A stretch of DNA of 64,000 bases from Eunapius fragilis. Lineage: Eukaryota; Porifera; Demospongiae; Spongillida; Spongillidae. The translations under genes were made by a program, and so were the position numbers. Under the pieces are notes generated by a model, which made no database searches, was not told the DNA's origin, and worked only from the letters and a program-made list of their open reading frames with translations. Location: positions 248,001-312,000 of the forward strand of contig OY811993.1 in assembly GCA_963681505.1 (NCBI GenBank), given 5' to 3'. The first letter of the stretch is position 1. Every line of letters starts with the position of its first letter. Shown here piece by piece: positions 46,196-57,407 of this stretch.

Positions 46196-46199
46196 GCCC

Positions 46200-46246
46200 A
46201 GGGGCGGATCCAGGGGGGGGGGGGGGGGGGGGGGAAACTAGGTAAT

Positions 46247-46281
<35 letters not shown>

Positions 46282-46290
46282 CTGGACCGC
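46200..46290. mobile_element. Mini hAT remnant with long G and C homopolymers
   Basis: CAGGGGCGGATCCAG, the same end as the hAT at 44,036-45,126, is followed by about 20 Gs. A short AAACTAGGTAATT spacer, about 30 Cs and an imperfect complement GCTGGACCGCC follow. The homopolymers pair to a near-perfect hairpin. Confidence 0.55.
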
Positions 46291-47021
<731 letters not shown>

Positions 47022-47119
47022 ACCTTGTCACATAGCTTTGTTGATACACCAACAGGCCTGGGGCAGACTAAATTTCTTTACTGCTACTAAAAATAAATAT
47101 AGGCCTAATTTATTTTGTC

Positions 47120-47420
47120 AAGTCCACTAGGGCCTTCCTTAAAAATCACACACATTTACAGCCACGGGTACGCACACTTACGTTGTCACGGGAGCACTTA
47201 CATACCCATGGATATACTTGCATTCGCTTACATAGCCACAGGTATGCACGCACACATAGCCATGGGGCAAGCTTACGTTGTCACGGGAGCACTTGCATTC
47301 ACTTACATACGCATGGGTATACTACGGTTCGCTTACATAGCCACGGGTACGCTTACACTAGCCTAAATACCCGTGGGGCAAGCTTTCGTAGTCGCGTGCA
47401 CACTTGCAAATGCCTTTCTA
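47120..47420. repeat. Irregular minisatellite with CACTTACATAGCCACGGGTA units
   Basis: Degenerate units containing GCTTACATAGCCACGGGTA and TTACGTTGTCACGGGAGCAC recur about every 35-60 bases. Confidence 0.6.
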
Positions 47421-47440
47421 GCCTTTAGAACAGACATGGG

Positions 47441-48569
47441 CAAGGCCGTAGATAAGGGGGAGCTTGGGGGGGCACGTGCCCCCCAAAAATTTCTGTGAAA
47501 TTTAAAAATTATTACTGTGCAATCACGTGCGTGGCAATCGCAATGTCAATATAGAAGTATATTGTGCCGAAACGGCCCGCGGTATCATCAAAGGAGGATT
47601 CTGATGTCCGACAAACTTCGGGTAATACAGGCTCAGCTCAGGTAATACTTCACTCAAGTGAATCTAGTAGCGAGCCTATAAGCGGGAGTAATGAAGTCGT
47701 AGGCCTATTGGAAGAATGCGGTCATGATGAAGCAAATGCACCTGATTCACCATCCCCCTGTGACCTGTACCAGAATTCTCCCATTAAAGCCCAATCAGCC
47801 CAGGCTGAAGTTTCCTATGAGGCAGTTTGGTAGTAAGCGTCGTAGCTTTTGTTACTCATGGTATGAAAAGTACCGCTGGTTGCATTACAATGAAGAAGAA
47901 AATGCCGTCTTATGCTTCTATTGCGCTACTGCAGTCCAGTTAAAGATGCCAATGAGAGGATACATGGATACAGTATTTAGTACTTCTGGATTCTTTAACT
48001 GGAAAAAAGCATTAGATAAATTCAGCAAGCACGATCAATCAGCATGCCATTGCGATGCTCTTAGCATGGTTGTAGCAGCTTCGACAGAGACAATGAATGT
48101 GGGTACACAACTAAGTGCTGAATATACTGAACATAAAGCTTTAAACAGAAAATGTATTTTTGCAATTATGTCAAACATTCGCTTCTTAGCGCGGCAAGGT
48201 TTGGCTTTACGTGGAGCGCATTATGATGCTGATATGACTTCAGATAGCAATGCACCAATCAAGGTTAAACTGGTGCATGCTATACTGCATGTTCACAAAG
48301 ATGAAACAGACAAGCTTGACCTTGCAACCATTGGCAATGAATTTGCAAGCCGCAATTCCAGTCGCCAAGAAGTGTTTGGTATTTTTCCTTAATGAGTGTA
48401 TATGATAACGCGCGCATGCATGCAAAACATGGTTCAAATCAAATTGTGATCGAAGAATTGTGCCTACATGTAGGCTTTTACGTACATGGCATACCTATAA
48501 AATTTAGACCACATTGACATTCAGACTATATTGTGCCCCCCCAAACTATAAAAGTTATCTACGGCCCTG
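47441..48569 (+). mobile_element. hAT element remnant, 1,129 bp, carrying only a TTF zinc finger
   Basis: The ends CAAGGCCGTAGATAA (left) and the complement of CAGGGCCGTAGATAA (right) form the TIRs. ATGGG flanks both sides (47,436-47,440 and 48,570-48,574), a 5-bp target duplication. The interior encodes only the N-terminal part of a hAT transposase. A near-identical copy lies at 61,013-62,141. Confidence 0.88.
47564..48392 (+). pseudogene. Truncated hAT transposase fragment with TTF zinc finger
   Basis: The first frame, MPKRPAVSSKEDSDVRQTSG onward, is an acidic Ser-rich head. The zinc finger follows in a different frame (one-base shift near 47,790) with PRLKFPMRQFGSKRRSF, CYSWYEKYRWLHYNEEENAV and LCFYCATA, then a helical region to a stop at 48,392. 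A later DUF4371-like start is recognisable in LARQGLALRGAHYDADM. The catalytic core and dimerisation domain are absent. The frame change could also be an unrecognised intron. Confidence 0.6.
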
Positions 48570-48574
48570 ATGGG

Positions 48575-49304
48575 TACCCTCGTTCAAATCCATACATACT
48601 ACGCCATCAGCGTTCTAGGTCACGGGCACACATAAACAAGCTATCATTACTATGAGAAAAACTTAGAGTCACGACACCACTTATGCCTTGCGTTTGTTTG
48701 GCTGCCAATTGAAAATCAATTGATTTAATTGACATACATGTATGGTCCTGGCACGACTTAAATTATCATCTTCCAGTGACTAGCGTTTTGGGCCCAGTGT
48801 TGCACTGTGCAACGAATCCTTGTGGTTAGCGCCAGGTATACGATGATTATATTTGTATGGTTGCTCTGAACAGAGCAGTAATTGTTTAGCACGAATGTCT
48901 ATTTTACTAACATCAAGGCTTGACGTAGTGTACAATAGGTTCAAAGCGCCACTGCATTAGGACGTGTTGTTGGAAGATTGCGTTGTGCTCTGGCGTATCG
49001 TAAGCACCATATAGAACCAATTGCTGCATCAAGCAGACCTCTAGTTACGAGGCAGACCATCCAGCGCGTACACACTGCACACGCACTCCACACAGATATA
49101 AGCTTTGCCCCTCACTCACCTTTTAAAAACCCTCACGTCACTACAATAAGCAGCTACGCTACCTACCAATCTAAATCTTTGAATTTGAAATAGTTACTTA
49201 TAAATAATTCCTTTTAATGCACTTTGTAGCGATTGGCCTTGGTAGCAGAGCTGAGCTGTTTAAACAGGTACGAAGGGTGGGATATACGTGCCGCACATTT
49301 CTGA
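48575..49304. other. Spacer, nothing supported
   Basis: No exon or repeat pair other than the copy after the gap was recognised. Confidence 0.4.
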
Positions 49305-49560
49305 AGGTGCAACAGGGGTACGCGGGAGAGTGTACAACCTATTCCGGAATACAACGCGCGAGTCCCTTTATGTACAACCACTCGATACTTTGAAATTTGC
49401 CATAGCCTTGCCTTACACCTTTCATCCTTTAGAAATGTGTGGCAAAGGTGCGAGGACAGACTGCCCACGCAAGACCGAACTTTGTTCTCGTCTTTTGAAC
49501 TTCCATCGAGGTACGTTCCTAATTACTTTTTTTGTACAACGTCCGCACATATGGCCGTTG
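49305..49560. repeat. Dispersed repeat related to 45,862-46,195
   Basis: It shares ordered blocks with 45,862-46,195 at perhaps three quarters identity by eye. Confidence 0.6.
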
Positions 49561-49771
49561 ATACAAGTTTTTTCTATTAACTAAGCTTCCCACACGACTG
49601 GCGTGCCACCTACGAGCTCAATTCACATCTGCTGGGCCACGTTCAATATTATATCCCTAAGCCGTGCGATTCAAACGCACTACCGTACCTACCTTGTCAC
49701 CTAAATTAAGTCGTTATCCATTAATTAACCAGGCTTCTCTCTCGCGTGTGTGGCGTGTCTTTTACCAACTA

Positions 49772-49780
49772 GCTTCATAC
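49772..49780. repeat. 9-bp target-site duplication, left
   Basis: GCTTCATAC directly precedes the transposon end TAGCCTCG and recurs at 55,161-55,169 directly after CGAGGCTA. Confidence 0.85.
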
Positions 49781-49897
49781 TAGCCTCGTCCCCAGGCCGT
49801 CAATTAAAGTTTGGGAAAAAAGACGGCCTGGTATCCATTGCAACTCTGTTATTGCGCATGCGCTGGCCATTACCAGAAAAAGTGGTAATCGTATATT
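49781..49897. repeat. Left terminal inverted repeat (117 bp)
   Basis: It begins TAGCCTCGTCCCCAGGCCGT and pairs with 55,044-55,160 with one mismatch. It contains its own hairpin CCAGGCCGTC / GACGGCCTGG at 49,792-49,831. Confidence 0.95.
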
Positions 49898-50004
49898 TTG
49901 CTTGTAAACCTTTCCGTAAACTAACTCGCTAGCGGTCTAAAGTTTTTCCGTTTTCAATTAAAATCATATCACGCACGTGCACAAAATACATAGCTACGCG
50001 TAGT

Positions 50005-53000
50005 ATGGCGACGACGTCAAAGTCTTGCAGGATATGTGGCAGTGTTGTGTCTCCTACACATTGTGTTGCACTCTTTTCAAGGGAATCTTTGGCATCCGAT
50101 CTTGCAGACAGGCTCAGCAAGCTTGCCGATGTCCCAGTGGCTCCAGACGATGGTTTGTCCAGATTCATGTGCAGGTCTTGCAAAAACAAACTTGTGTCAG
50201 CAGAGTATTTTAGAACAACAGCCAAGGCTAGCTATGAAAAAAATAAAGACACTCTCATTGCCACTGGTAGTGCCATGGGTTCACTAGTCCAGGTCACAAA
50301 TAAGAGAACCAAGGATACAAGTGGCCCTGGGGCATCTCCTCACACTAGGCAGTGCAGACCTGTGGCTAAGCGGCCGACTCCTGAGCACCCCGGAAGAAGG
50401 CTTACTTATCCTAATTGTGACAACTGTAAGACAAAACATGAATTATTAATAGTTTCATTCAGTAATGTTACCACAACAGCACATACAGATGATTGTACTG
50501 CCATGCCACTGAGTGACAGTTGTAATTCTCAAGCTGGTACAGAGTGCATTACAGATGGTCCCAGAGAACAAGAGATAGATGTGGTAGGCATTACAGATGG
50601 TCACAGAGAACAAGAGGTAGATGTGGTAGGCGTCTCAAACCTTTCACAGAATCCTGCAGAAGGTAGGAACTGTGCATGGAAGTATTCATGAGCCACATAC
50701 AGCCTTACATATAGGTGATGCAAGCTCAACAGTGATAGACACATGTCACAACAGTACGACAGATGCTACAGCTCCTACACCAATCAAAGTAAGCAAGTTA
50801 TAAACATGATACAATCATAACACACATAATGTCACAGATTTCAGTGTACTCACGTACAAAGGCTGCTGAAGTGATGATAATTGTGAGTCCTGAGTTTGAA
50901 AAGGTTGCCAAGGCACTGGCTGGCGGCAATGTGAAGTCTATTTGCAGGGCTCTTTTTGCCAATCCTCGACTTAGACAAGAGGTTGTGTCCAAAGTGTCCA
51001 GTATGGTCAACAAAGAGTGTTCCTTGTTGTGCAAAAAGAAAGCACAGCCAGTGTCACTGTTCCGCCATATGTCCCTGGAGCAGGCTGAGAGCTTCTCCTG
51101 GAATGAGATCATTTCTGAGCTCAATTTCAAGGCACCCACACTATTCCACATCATACACGATTCCATTGTCACATGCTCAGACCATAGGAACAAGCAAAAG
51201 AAAGGGGATTCACATTACCCAAGCTTGTGCACAGCTGTGGCAATTCTGCTGAAGGAGCGCAACAGACAGATGTGTGGATTGCAGTCCTACATATCCAGTG
51301 CTCTCTTTTCCACTAGAATTCACAAGAAGGTATGTGTGTGAATGCAACTTGATAATGTAGTTCATACACAACAACATTACTGATAGCGTATGTTTTATTA
51401 TAGGCTTGGACAAGGCTAAATCATCTCAACGTCACCCTCAGCTACAATGCCATCCTCAAGCGAGTGGACGAAATTAGCAAACAGCATACAAAAATGATGG
51501 ACAAATGGCTAAAAGAAGGGGCTTTTGTTAAGTATGTTGGTGACAATGTGGACAAGCAGTGCAATGTACGAGACATCAGGAGTGACCACCATGGGCAGCT
51601 TAGACACATGTTCAGCCTACTGGTAATCAAGGCTCGCATCCCACCTCCTGCTCCTCTGCCTGTGTTCTCCACACAAAGCCTCACATCAGTAAATGTAGAC
51701 TGTTTTCTTCCATCCCTTGAAGACATGAAGGTTGTCCAGCATGACATGGAAGTGCTTGTTGGTAGAATCATATGTGATTATATAAAGGACATGAGCAAGC
51801 TGAAAAAGTTTGTTGTCACCCATATTCCGCACACCTACAGTGACAATATGGCAGACAAGTCCGAGGTGATTGTGTTGGATGTGCTGCACAAAAATGAGAT
51901 GAAGAGCAGTGACATGGTGCACATAATGAGAGTAATGGCTTCATACCTAGGACCAACATACAACCATGTTGTTCTTACAGGGGGTGACCATGTCACATGT
52001 GAGAGAGAACGGGGTGCAAAACGTCATGTGATGTGCTCAAATACACGCGAGGGCCGACTTGAACAGCTTGAGCCATGTGTAGAAGACTGGCACTGTGTCA
52101 TGAATTTCATGATGGTAAGTAATACTTTCAGTAAACATATATGTCTAAATGACTGTACCTTTACTATCTGTAGCTGATATGGCAAAAACTTTTCAAGATC
52201 AGTCCACGAGACTATGGCTCACTGTACCAACTGTTCACCCGACTTGGACGCTTGCCTAAAGCAAGAAAGCCCAAGGAAGAGATGCATGCATGTCAGGATG
52301 CATTATTCACTGTGTTCAAGGGACACATAGTGGCAGCTGCATGTAAGGAGTTAAGCATTGAAGGACCAAACAATGACATTAAGGGTGTAGAGATCAACCA
52401 GACTTTGTTGGAGGACGTGGCAGTGAAGGTGGTAAAGAAGTTAGCTGTTATCCCAGAGGCCTTCTTAAATGAGTCTGTGGCAGACACTGGAGATGGAGTG
52501 CACAACTATGCACGTGTTCTATGTCATTTTGCCGCTCTAGTATACCTTTTCATTGATGCTTGGAAAGAAGGAGACGGTGAACGTGTAGTGAGGTGTTGGA
52601 AGCTGTTTATGCTACACTTCCATGCTGAGAAAAAGACCAAATATGCAATTGAGGCTCTTAGGCTGCAGTTTCAACTGGTCACTCTCCAGCCATACCTTGT
52701 GCACCAACTGATGTGGGGAAGGTTTGTCAACACACATGGAGGCAAAGGGCAAAACATACCTTGTGACCTCCACAACGAGCACATCAACAAGCTGTACAAA
52801 GAAATCATTGCAAACATGGGAGCTAACTTCACCGAGTTAGCCAGCACTCGTGCAGCAAGGGCAGTGTCATCCCTTGAGAGACTTGCTCTAGCCTTTGACA
52901 AACAAACTGGCATCCATCCCGACGCAACAGCTCACAGCAGGAGGGCAGATGAGAAAGACGTTAAGATGGTTGTTGAAGTTGTGCTAAAGGCCAGAGTGCT

Positions 53001-53208
53001 TGAGGCAATTGAAAACAGATATCACTCCAAGTTTCCCCAATTTTCTCCAAATCCTTTACATACAATAGATAGAGAAAAAATGATAAAGTGGATAGCAGAG
53101 AAGGCTAAACAGTATAGTAACATCCTTGAAACACGACCAGACTCGGATAGTGAGAATGAGAATCATGAGGAAGATAATTCAATAGATGTAGATGAGGTAG
53201 ACTACTGA
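50005..53208 (+). CDS. DUF6589/Academ-type transposase, five exons, about 993 aa
   Basis: The ATG at 50,005 starts MATTSKSCRICGSVVS. Proposed exons are 50,005-50,662, 50,703-50,788, 50,838-51,329, 51,404-52,114 and 52,174-53,208. All introns are GT-AG, 40-74 bases, and phases agree. Residues 8-60 hold a CxxC...CxxC finger (CRIC, CRSC) that probably binds the transposon ends. Residues 249-650 are helical. The core shows VGDNVDKQ (about 457-464), LTGGDHVT (about 603-610) and EDWH (about 639-642), which I take as the successive Asp-containing motifs of the DUF6589 RNase H-like fold. A helical tail ends in an acidic stretch. The protein would cut and join element ends. No frame break is seen. The first two introns are the least certain; the third and fourth have strong sites. 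Confidence 0.8.
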
Positions 53209-53497
53209 TGGCCTCATGCATACACGTACAACATATATACACCCACTGGTTTTCCGATGCTAAGTTGATGTTGATGTGAGAGTACCTGAGTGTGTTATGC
53301 AGATGTCAGAAGGAAATGTCAGTGTATCGGTGATAGAGGGAGATGTCAGTGCGCAGGTGACACATGTACATGAAGGTGTCAGAGTGCATGTGATGGAGGG
53401 AGATGTCAGTAGTAGAGGGAGGTGTTAGTGTGCAGATGTTAGTGTACAGGTGCTAAATGGAGGTGTTGGTGTGCAGTTGTAATAGAGGGATGTATCT
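53209..53497. repeat. Minisatellite-like spacer between the two convergent transposon genes
   Basis: Degenerate units of GAGGGAGATGTCAGTGTGCA and GTGATAGAGG recur about ten times from about 53,270 to 53,490. No shared terminator or canonical AATAAA was seen. Confidence 0.7.
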
Positions 53498-54995
53498 TCA
53501 CTGAAAATTGCCTCGGCAATTGTCACAGCACAGTTCCCTGTTACGGGGTCCCAGGGACATCGCCACAACTGGATCAAAGTACCTGAGCAAGATGAATCTC
53601 CGACAAAGCTCAGTATTCTCAAGATAGTCTCTCACGGCTTTTAATTCCACATTACGGTGAACACTCTGGTCTGCATACAGAGGAACTTCAACTGGTTTCC
53701 AGTAAATTCTGGACATAGATTGTTGGTGATCTCTGCCAGCTCTGCCACTCTCCTGCATGTAGTCTTCAAGAGACCGAGGAGCACCATAATGAATGATGTA
53801 GTCCAAGTTCTTGAAGTCCACCCCCATTCCCAGAGCCATTGTTGCAAACACCACTCTAATAGTACCATCCCTGTGACTAAGACTGGTCATTATCACCTTT
53901 TTATTGTGCTCATCCGTACAGGAATGGAACATTCCAAATAGGCGATTGTCACTGATCTGTTCTGCTCCTGGTGGGTAGTAGCTGGCATCTCGTAGGGAAT
54001 GGAGAAAGTGAGCATATAAAGATGCACACATATCGAGAGATTGACAGTACACCACAACTCTCTGAGCTTTGATGCCATTTTCAGCTACGTCTTTGACCAA
54101 ACATTCAAAGTCCTCCTCAATGGTCTTCTTTCTTACCACTTCATAACAAATGTTTGGCTTGTCAGGAGACTCAGATACTACACAACAGCCAGCCATATCT
54201 AGCTTGTCAATTATGTCGTCCCTCATCAAGCTAGTCACCGTTGCTGTGGTAGCAAGCATTGGAGCACAACATGGCACAAAAGACCTTAGCTCCCTTAGTG
54301 CACCATACGAAGGGCGAAAGTCTTTGCTCCTGTCAATATTAGTAGCACTTGTTATGAATACTAATTTATTTCATGCCACTTACCACTTGAATACACAGTG
54401 TGCTTCATCAACAGCAACTGCCACTACAGTATCAGACAGAGGAGGGCAGACAAAAAGTTGTCTCCATGTGTAGTCTGTACCAAATATGGCCTCCGGAGCA
54501 CTGTACAGCAGACGAAAACGACCAAGAAACACATCTCTCTCTGTAGCAAGTAGTTCTTTGTCCACATCTACACAAATTGAGCAAATTGCACCTCAACCAA
54601 ACATTTAAATCTATATAGCCAACTAGCTAAGAATGCTCCAGGTATCGATGGACCTACTTACCAGTATTTCCAGAGAGAATTGCAGCAGGTACACCCCTCG
54701 TCTGTAACCCAGACACCTGGTCAACCATCAGGGAAACGAGTGGTGAAATAACTAGCACTACACTTCGTTCCGCTTGTGGAACAGTGGTTCGCTTCAGTTT
54801 GAAGTCAAACATGAATGGTATCAGTTGGTAGCAAATCGACTTCCCGTACCCTGTAGGAAACCAAGCGAACACATCCCGACCACTGTACAAATGAAATAGT
54901 GCTTCCTCTTGCTTAGCCTTCAATACAAGGTTCTGTTGATTAACACACAGAAGAGAATAAGCCACCGCTTCACGGAATTCCTCTGTATTCGCCAT
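53498..54995 (-). CDS. RecQ-like superfamily 2 DNA helicase, three exons, about 449 aa
   Basis: The ATG at 54,995 starts MANTEEFREAVAYSLL. Exons are 54,995-54,662, 54,567-54,384 and 54,329-53,498, with GTAAGT donors and AG acceptors, introns of 94 and 54 bases, phases agreeing. Motifs in order: FPTGYGKS (I, residues 46-53), VISPLVSLMVDQV (Ia, about 82-94), DEAHC (II, 165-169), DFRPSYGALRELR (RecQ-specific, about 176-188), LATTAT (III, 198-203), VFATMALGMGVDF (V, about 333-345) and QESGRAGRD (VI, 365-373). CRRFILLRYFD and CCDNC form the RecQ-type zinc site. It is shorter than cellular RecQ (600 or more residues), with no HRDC domain and little winged-helix. It is convergent with the transposase and inside the same TIRs, so it probably unwinds DNA during excision or strand repair. 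Confidence 0.88.
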
Positions 54996-55043
54996 TGTTC
55001 GAGAAGAATAGTTTACGGACAGGATTACAAGCGAAATTACTAC

Positions 55044-55160
55044 AATATACGATTACCACTTTTTCTGGTAATGGCCAGCGCATGCGCACTAACAGAGTTG
55101 CAATGGATACCAGGCCGTCTTTTTTCCCAAACTTTAATTGACGGCCTGGGGACGAGGCTA
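55044..55160. repeat. Right terminal inverted repeat (117 bp)
   Basis: It is the complement of 49,781-49,897 with one mismatch and ends GGGGACGAGGCTA before GCTTCATAC. Confidence 0.95.
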
Positions 55161-55169
55161 GCTTCATAC
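55161..55169. repeat. 9-bp target-site duplication, right
   Basis: GCTTCATAC matches 49,772-49,780. Confidence 0.85.
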
Positions 55170-55690
55170 CTGCAGTGCCATGTATAATTTGAACACACGT
55201 ATGCAGCGCTATTAAAAAGCACTACAGTACCTGCATATGGCCTTGTCACTTAGCTAAGGTTACATGTGCCACGATGGGCTTGTTAGAACGTCTTGATGCA
55301 CTATGGGAAAGACCAACCATCCTTCAACCCACCCAACAGACTTACAAATTTTCCATCCATAAATTCTACTTAAGTTCACATACTGGAACTACATCATTTT
55401 AAGTGTACACTGTATTACATGTCCTTAGTATGTGAAGAAACATCGCATTGCAAATTTAAACTACTAGCAATTAAACAGATTTGTTCACTTAATTGCATTC
55501 ATACTGTTGAACCCACAACTGCTTCGTAAGGTTAAAACATCGCTATAAATAGAATATTTTGTTTATACCAGCGAGGCGCTAGGGAATAAGGTACCCGCCA
55601 AGGTTCATAGCATTACGGCTTTGGGTCCGCTATGTTCCTCCCATAGCAGGGGTTTTCTTAAGCGTTTTTATTTTTGTGTATCGCAACAAT
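55170..55690. other. Spacer, nothing supported
   Basis: It holds one copy of the loose CTGCCGTGCCATGT-type repeat near the left edge and no gene. Confidence 0.4.
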
Positions 55691-57407
55691 ATATGGGTCA
55701 TTCTATATCGATTCAACACACATAAGTTTCATTTTTGGAAGCATTTTTGAGGATGAGTGTAGGCTATTACCCTGTGTATATTTATGTATTATACTAACTT
55801 TTAAATATCAAATGTTCGCAAGTTATTTGGGGTGAAAATGTTGACCACATATGTAAACTATGCTAATTATCTTTGCGAGCGTTACAGCAGTAGCGATGGT
55901 TATTTTCCCGTGCGTACAGAACATCATGACTATCACGCTGTTTAATAAAAAAAGGAACTTCATAATTGAGCTCAACGGAAAATATGCTTTTCGAGCGTAA
56001 TAGTTGCCACCATTTTAAAATACACACTTTTTTTTTGGTTTTTTTTTAATTTTAATGAAAAGCTATCTGTTTGCTTGTTGTGTTTCCAATCGCAAGACGG
56101 AACGCCAAGCCGTTACTAAACTACATCGCATCGAAGCGCTCGTGTTTAGTCTTAAAGAAACCCTTCTAATGTGATAATTGTGGACTAAACAAACTTTATA
56201 ATTGGCCACACATAATGAATTTAATTACTTGTGCTGCTTTAATTTTACAATAGTAAGAATATTCCCTTTTTCAATGACTGCAAACTAAACAAGTCAGTGT
56301 TACCCTCTCCCCCATTGTCCACCATGTCACCCTCCTCCCTCATGGTCCACCATGTCACCCTCCTCCCTCATGGTCCATCATGGTCCACCATGTCACCCTC
56401 CTCCTCATGTTCCACCATGTCACCCTCCTCCATCATGGTCCACCATGTCACCCTCCTACCTTACCTGCGCTTATGATCCACCTTGTCACTCCTCCCTCAC
56501 CCCTCCCTCATGGTCCACCATGTCACCCTTCCACATGAACACAGCACAGGAGGGTGACGTGGTGGACCATGAGGGAGGAGGGTGACATGCTAGACAATGA
56601 GGGAGAGGTGAGGGAGGAGGGTGACATGGTGAACCATGAGCGAGGGGTGAGGAGGAGGGTGACATGGTGGAACATGAGGGAGGGTAAGGGAGGAGGGTGA
56701 CATGGTGGGCCATGAGGAAGGAGGGTGACATGGTGGACCATTGGAGAGGAGGGTGACATGGTGGAACATGAGGGAGGGTGGACAAAGGGGGAGAGGGTAA
56801 CACTGACTTGTTTAGTTTGCAGTCATTGAAAAGGAGAATATTCTTACTATTGTAAAATTAAAGCAGCACAAGTAATTAATTCATTATGTGTGGCCAACTA
56901 TAAAGTTTGTTTAGTCCACAATTATCACATTAGAAGGGTTTCTTTAAGACTAAAACACGAGCGCTTCGATGCGATGTAGTTTAGTAACGGCTTGGCGTTT
57001 TGTCTTGCGATTGGAAACACAACAAGCAAACAGATAGCTTTTCATTAAAATTTTTAAAAAACCAAAAAAAAGTGTTTATTTTAAAATGGTGGCAACTATT
57101 ACGCTCGAAAAGCATATTTTCCGTTGTGCTCAATTATGAAGTTCCTTTTTTTATTAAACAGCGTGATAGTCATGATGTTCTGTACGCACGGGAAATTAAC
57201 CATTGCTACTGCTGTAACGCTCACAAAGATAATTAGCATAGTTTACATATGTGGTCAACTTTTTCACACCTAATAACTTGCGAACAATTGATATTTAAAA
57301 GTTAGTATAATACATAAATATACACAGGGTAATAGCGTACACTCATCCTCAAAAATGCTTCCAAAAATGAAACTTATGTGTGTTGAGTCGATATAGAATG
57401 ACCCATA
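55691..57407. repeat. Large palindrome (fold-back), about 1.7 kb
   Basis: The left arm starts ATATGGGTCATTCTATATCG and the right arm ends with its complement. The arms stay complementary through unique sequence (55,691-56,310 versus 56,785-57,407). They continue through a shared minisatellite, read CCACCATGTCACCCTCCTCC on the left and GGAGGGTGACATGGTGG on the right. The centre is near 56,549, with about 20 unpaired bases. By eye the arms differ at a few percent of positions. There is no transposase and no clear target duplication. Confidence 0.9.
56310..56780. repeat. Inverted minisatellite at the palindrome centre
   Basis: Units of about 27 bases (CATGGTCCACCATGTCACCC on the left, complement on the right) repeat roughly eight times per arm. 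Proline, serine and histidine-rich frames here are artefacts. Confidence 0.9.

Larger units (their letters stand above)
49781..55160. mobile_element. Helicase-bearing DNA transposon (Academ/AcademH-like), apparently complete
   Basis: The 5,380-bp element has 117-bp terminal inverted repeats with one mismatch, a 9-bp flanking direct repeat and two convergent genes that fill the interior. These are a DUF6589-type transposase on the + strand (50,005-53,208) and a RecQ-like helicase on the - strand (54,995-53,498). Both genes keep a continuous frame across five and three exons in my splice model, so the copy looks whole. From memory, the helicase-bearing Academ lineage (AcademH) in animals and fungi is the nearest described relative. 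Cys-rich finger, DUF6589-like core and SF2 helicase all fit. Whether that lineage makes 9-bp duplications must be checked. Confidence 0.85.

Noticed and set aside
53498-54995. Host RECQ gene
   Set aside because: It lies wholly within the transposon TIRs, is short, and lacks HRDC and a long C-terminal region.
49781-55160. Helitron, because of the helicase
   Set aside because: The helicase is RecQ-like, not Pif1-like; there is no Rep/HUH motif; and the element has TIRs and a target duplication.
56352-56803. Proline/histidine/serine-rich frames on both strands
   Set aside because: Generated by the inverted minisatellite at the palindrome centre.
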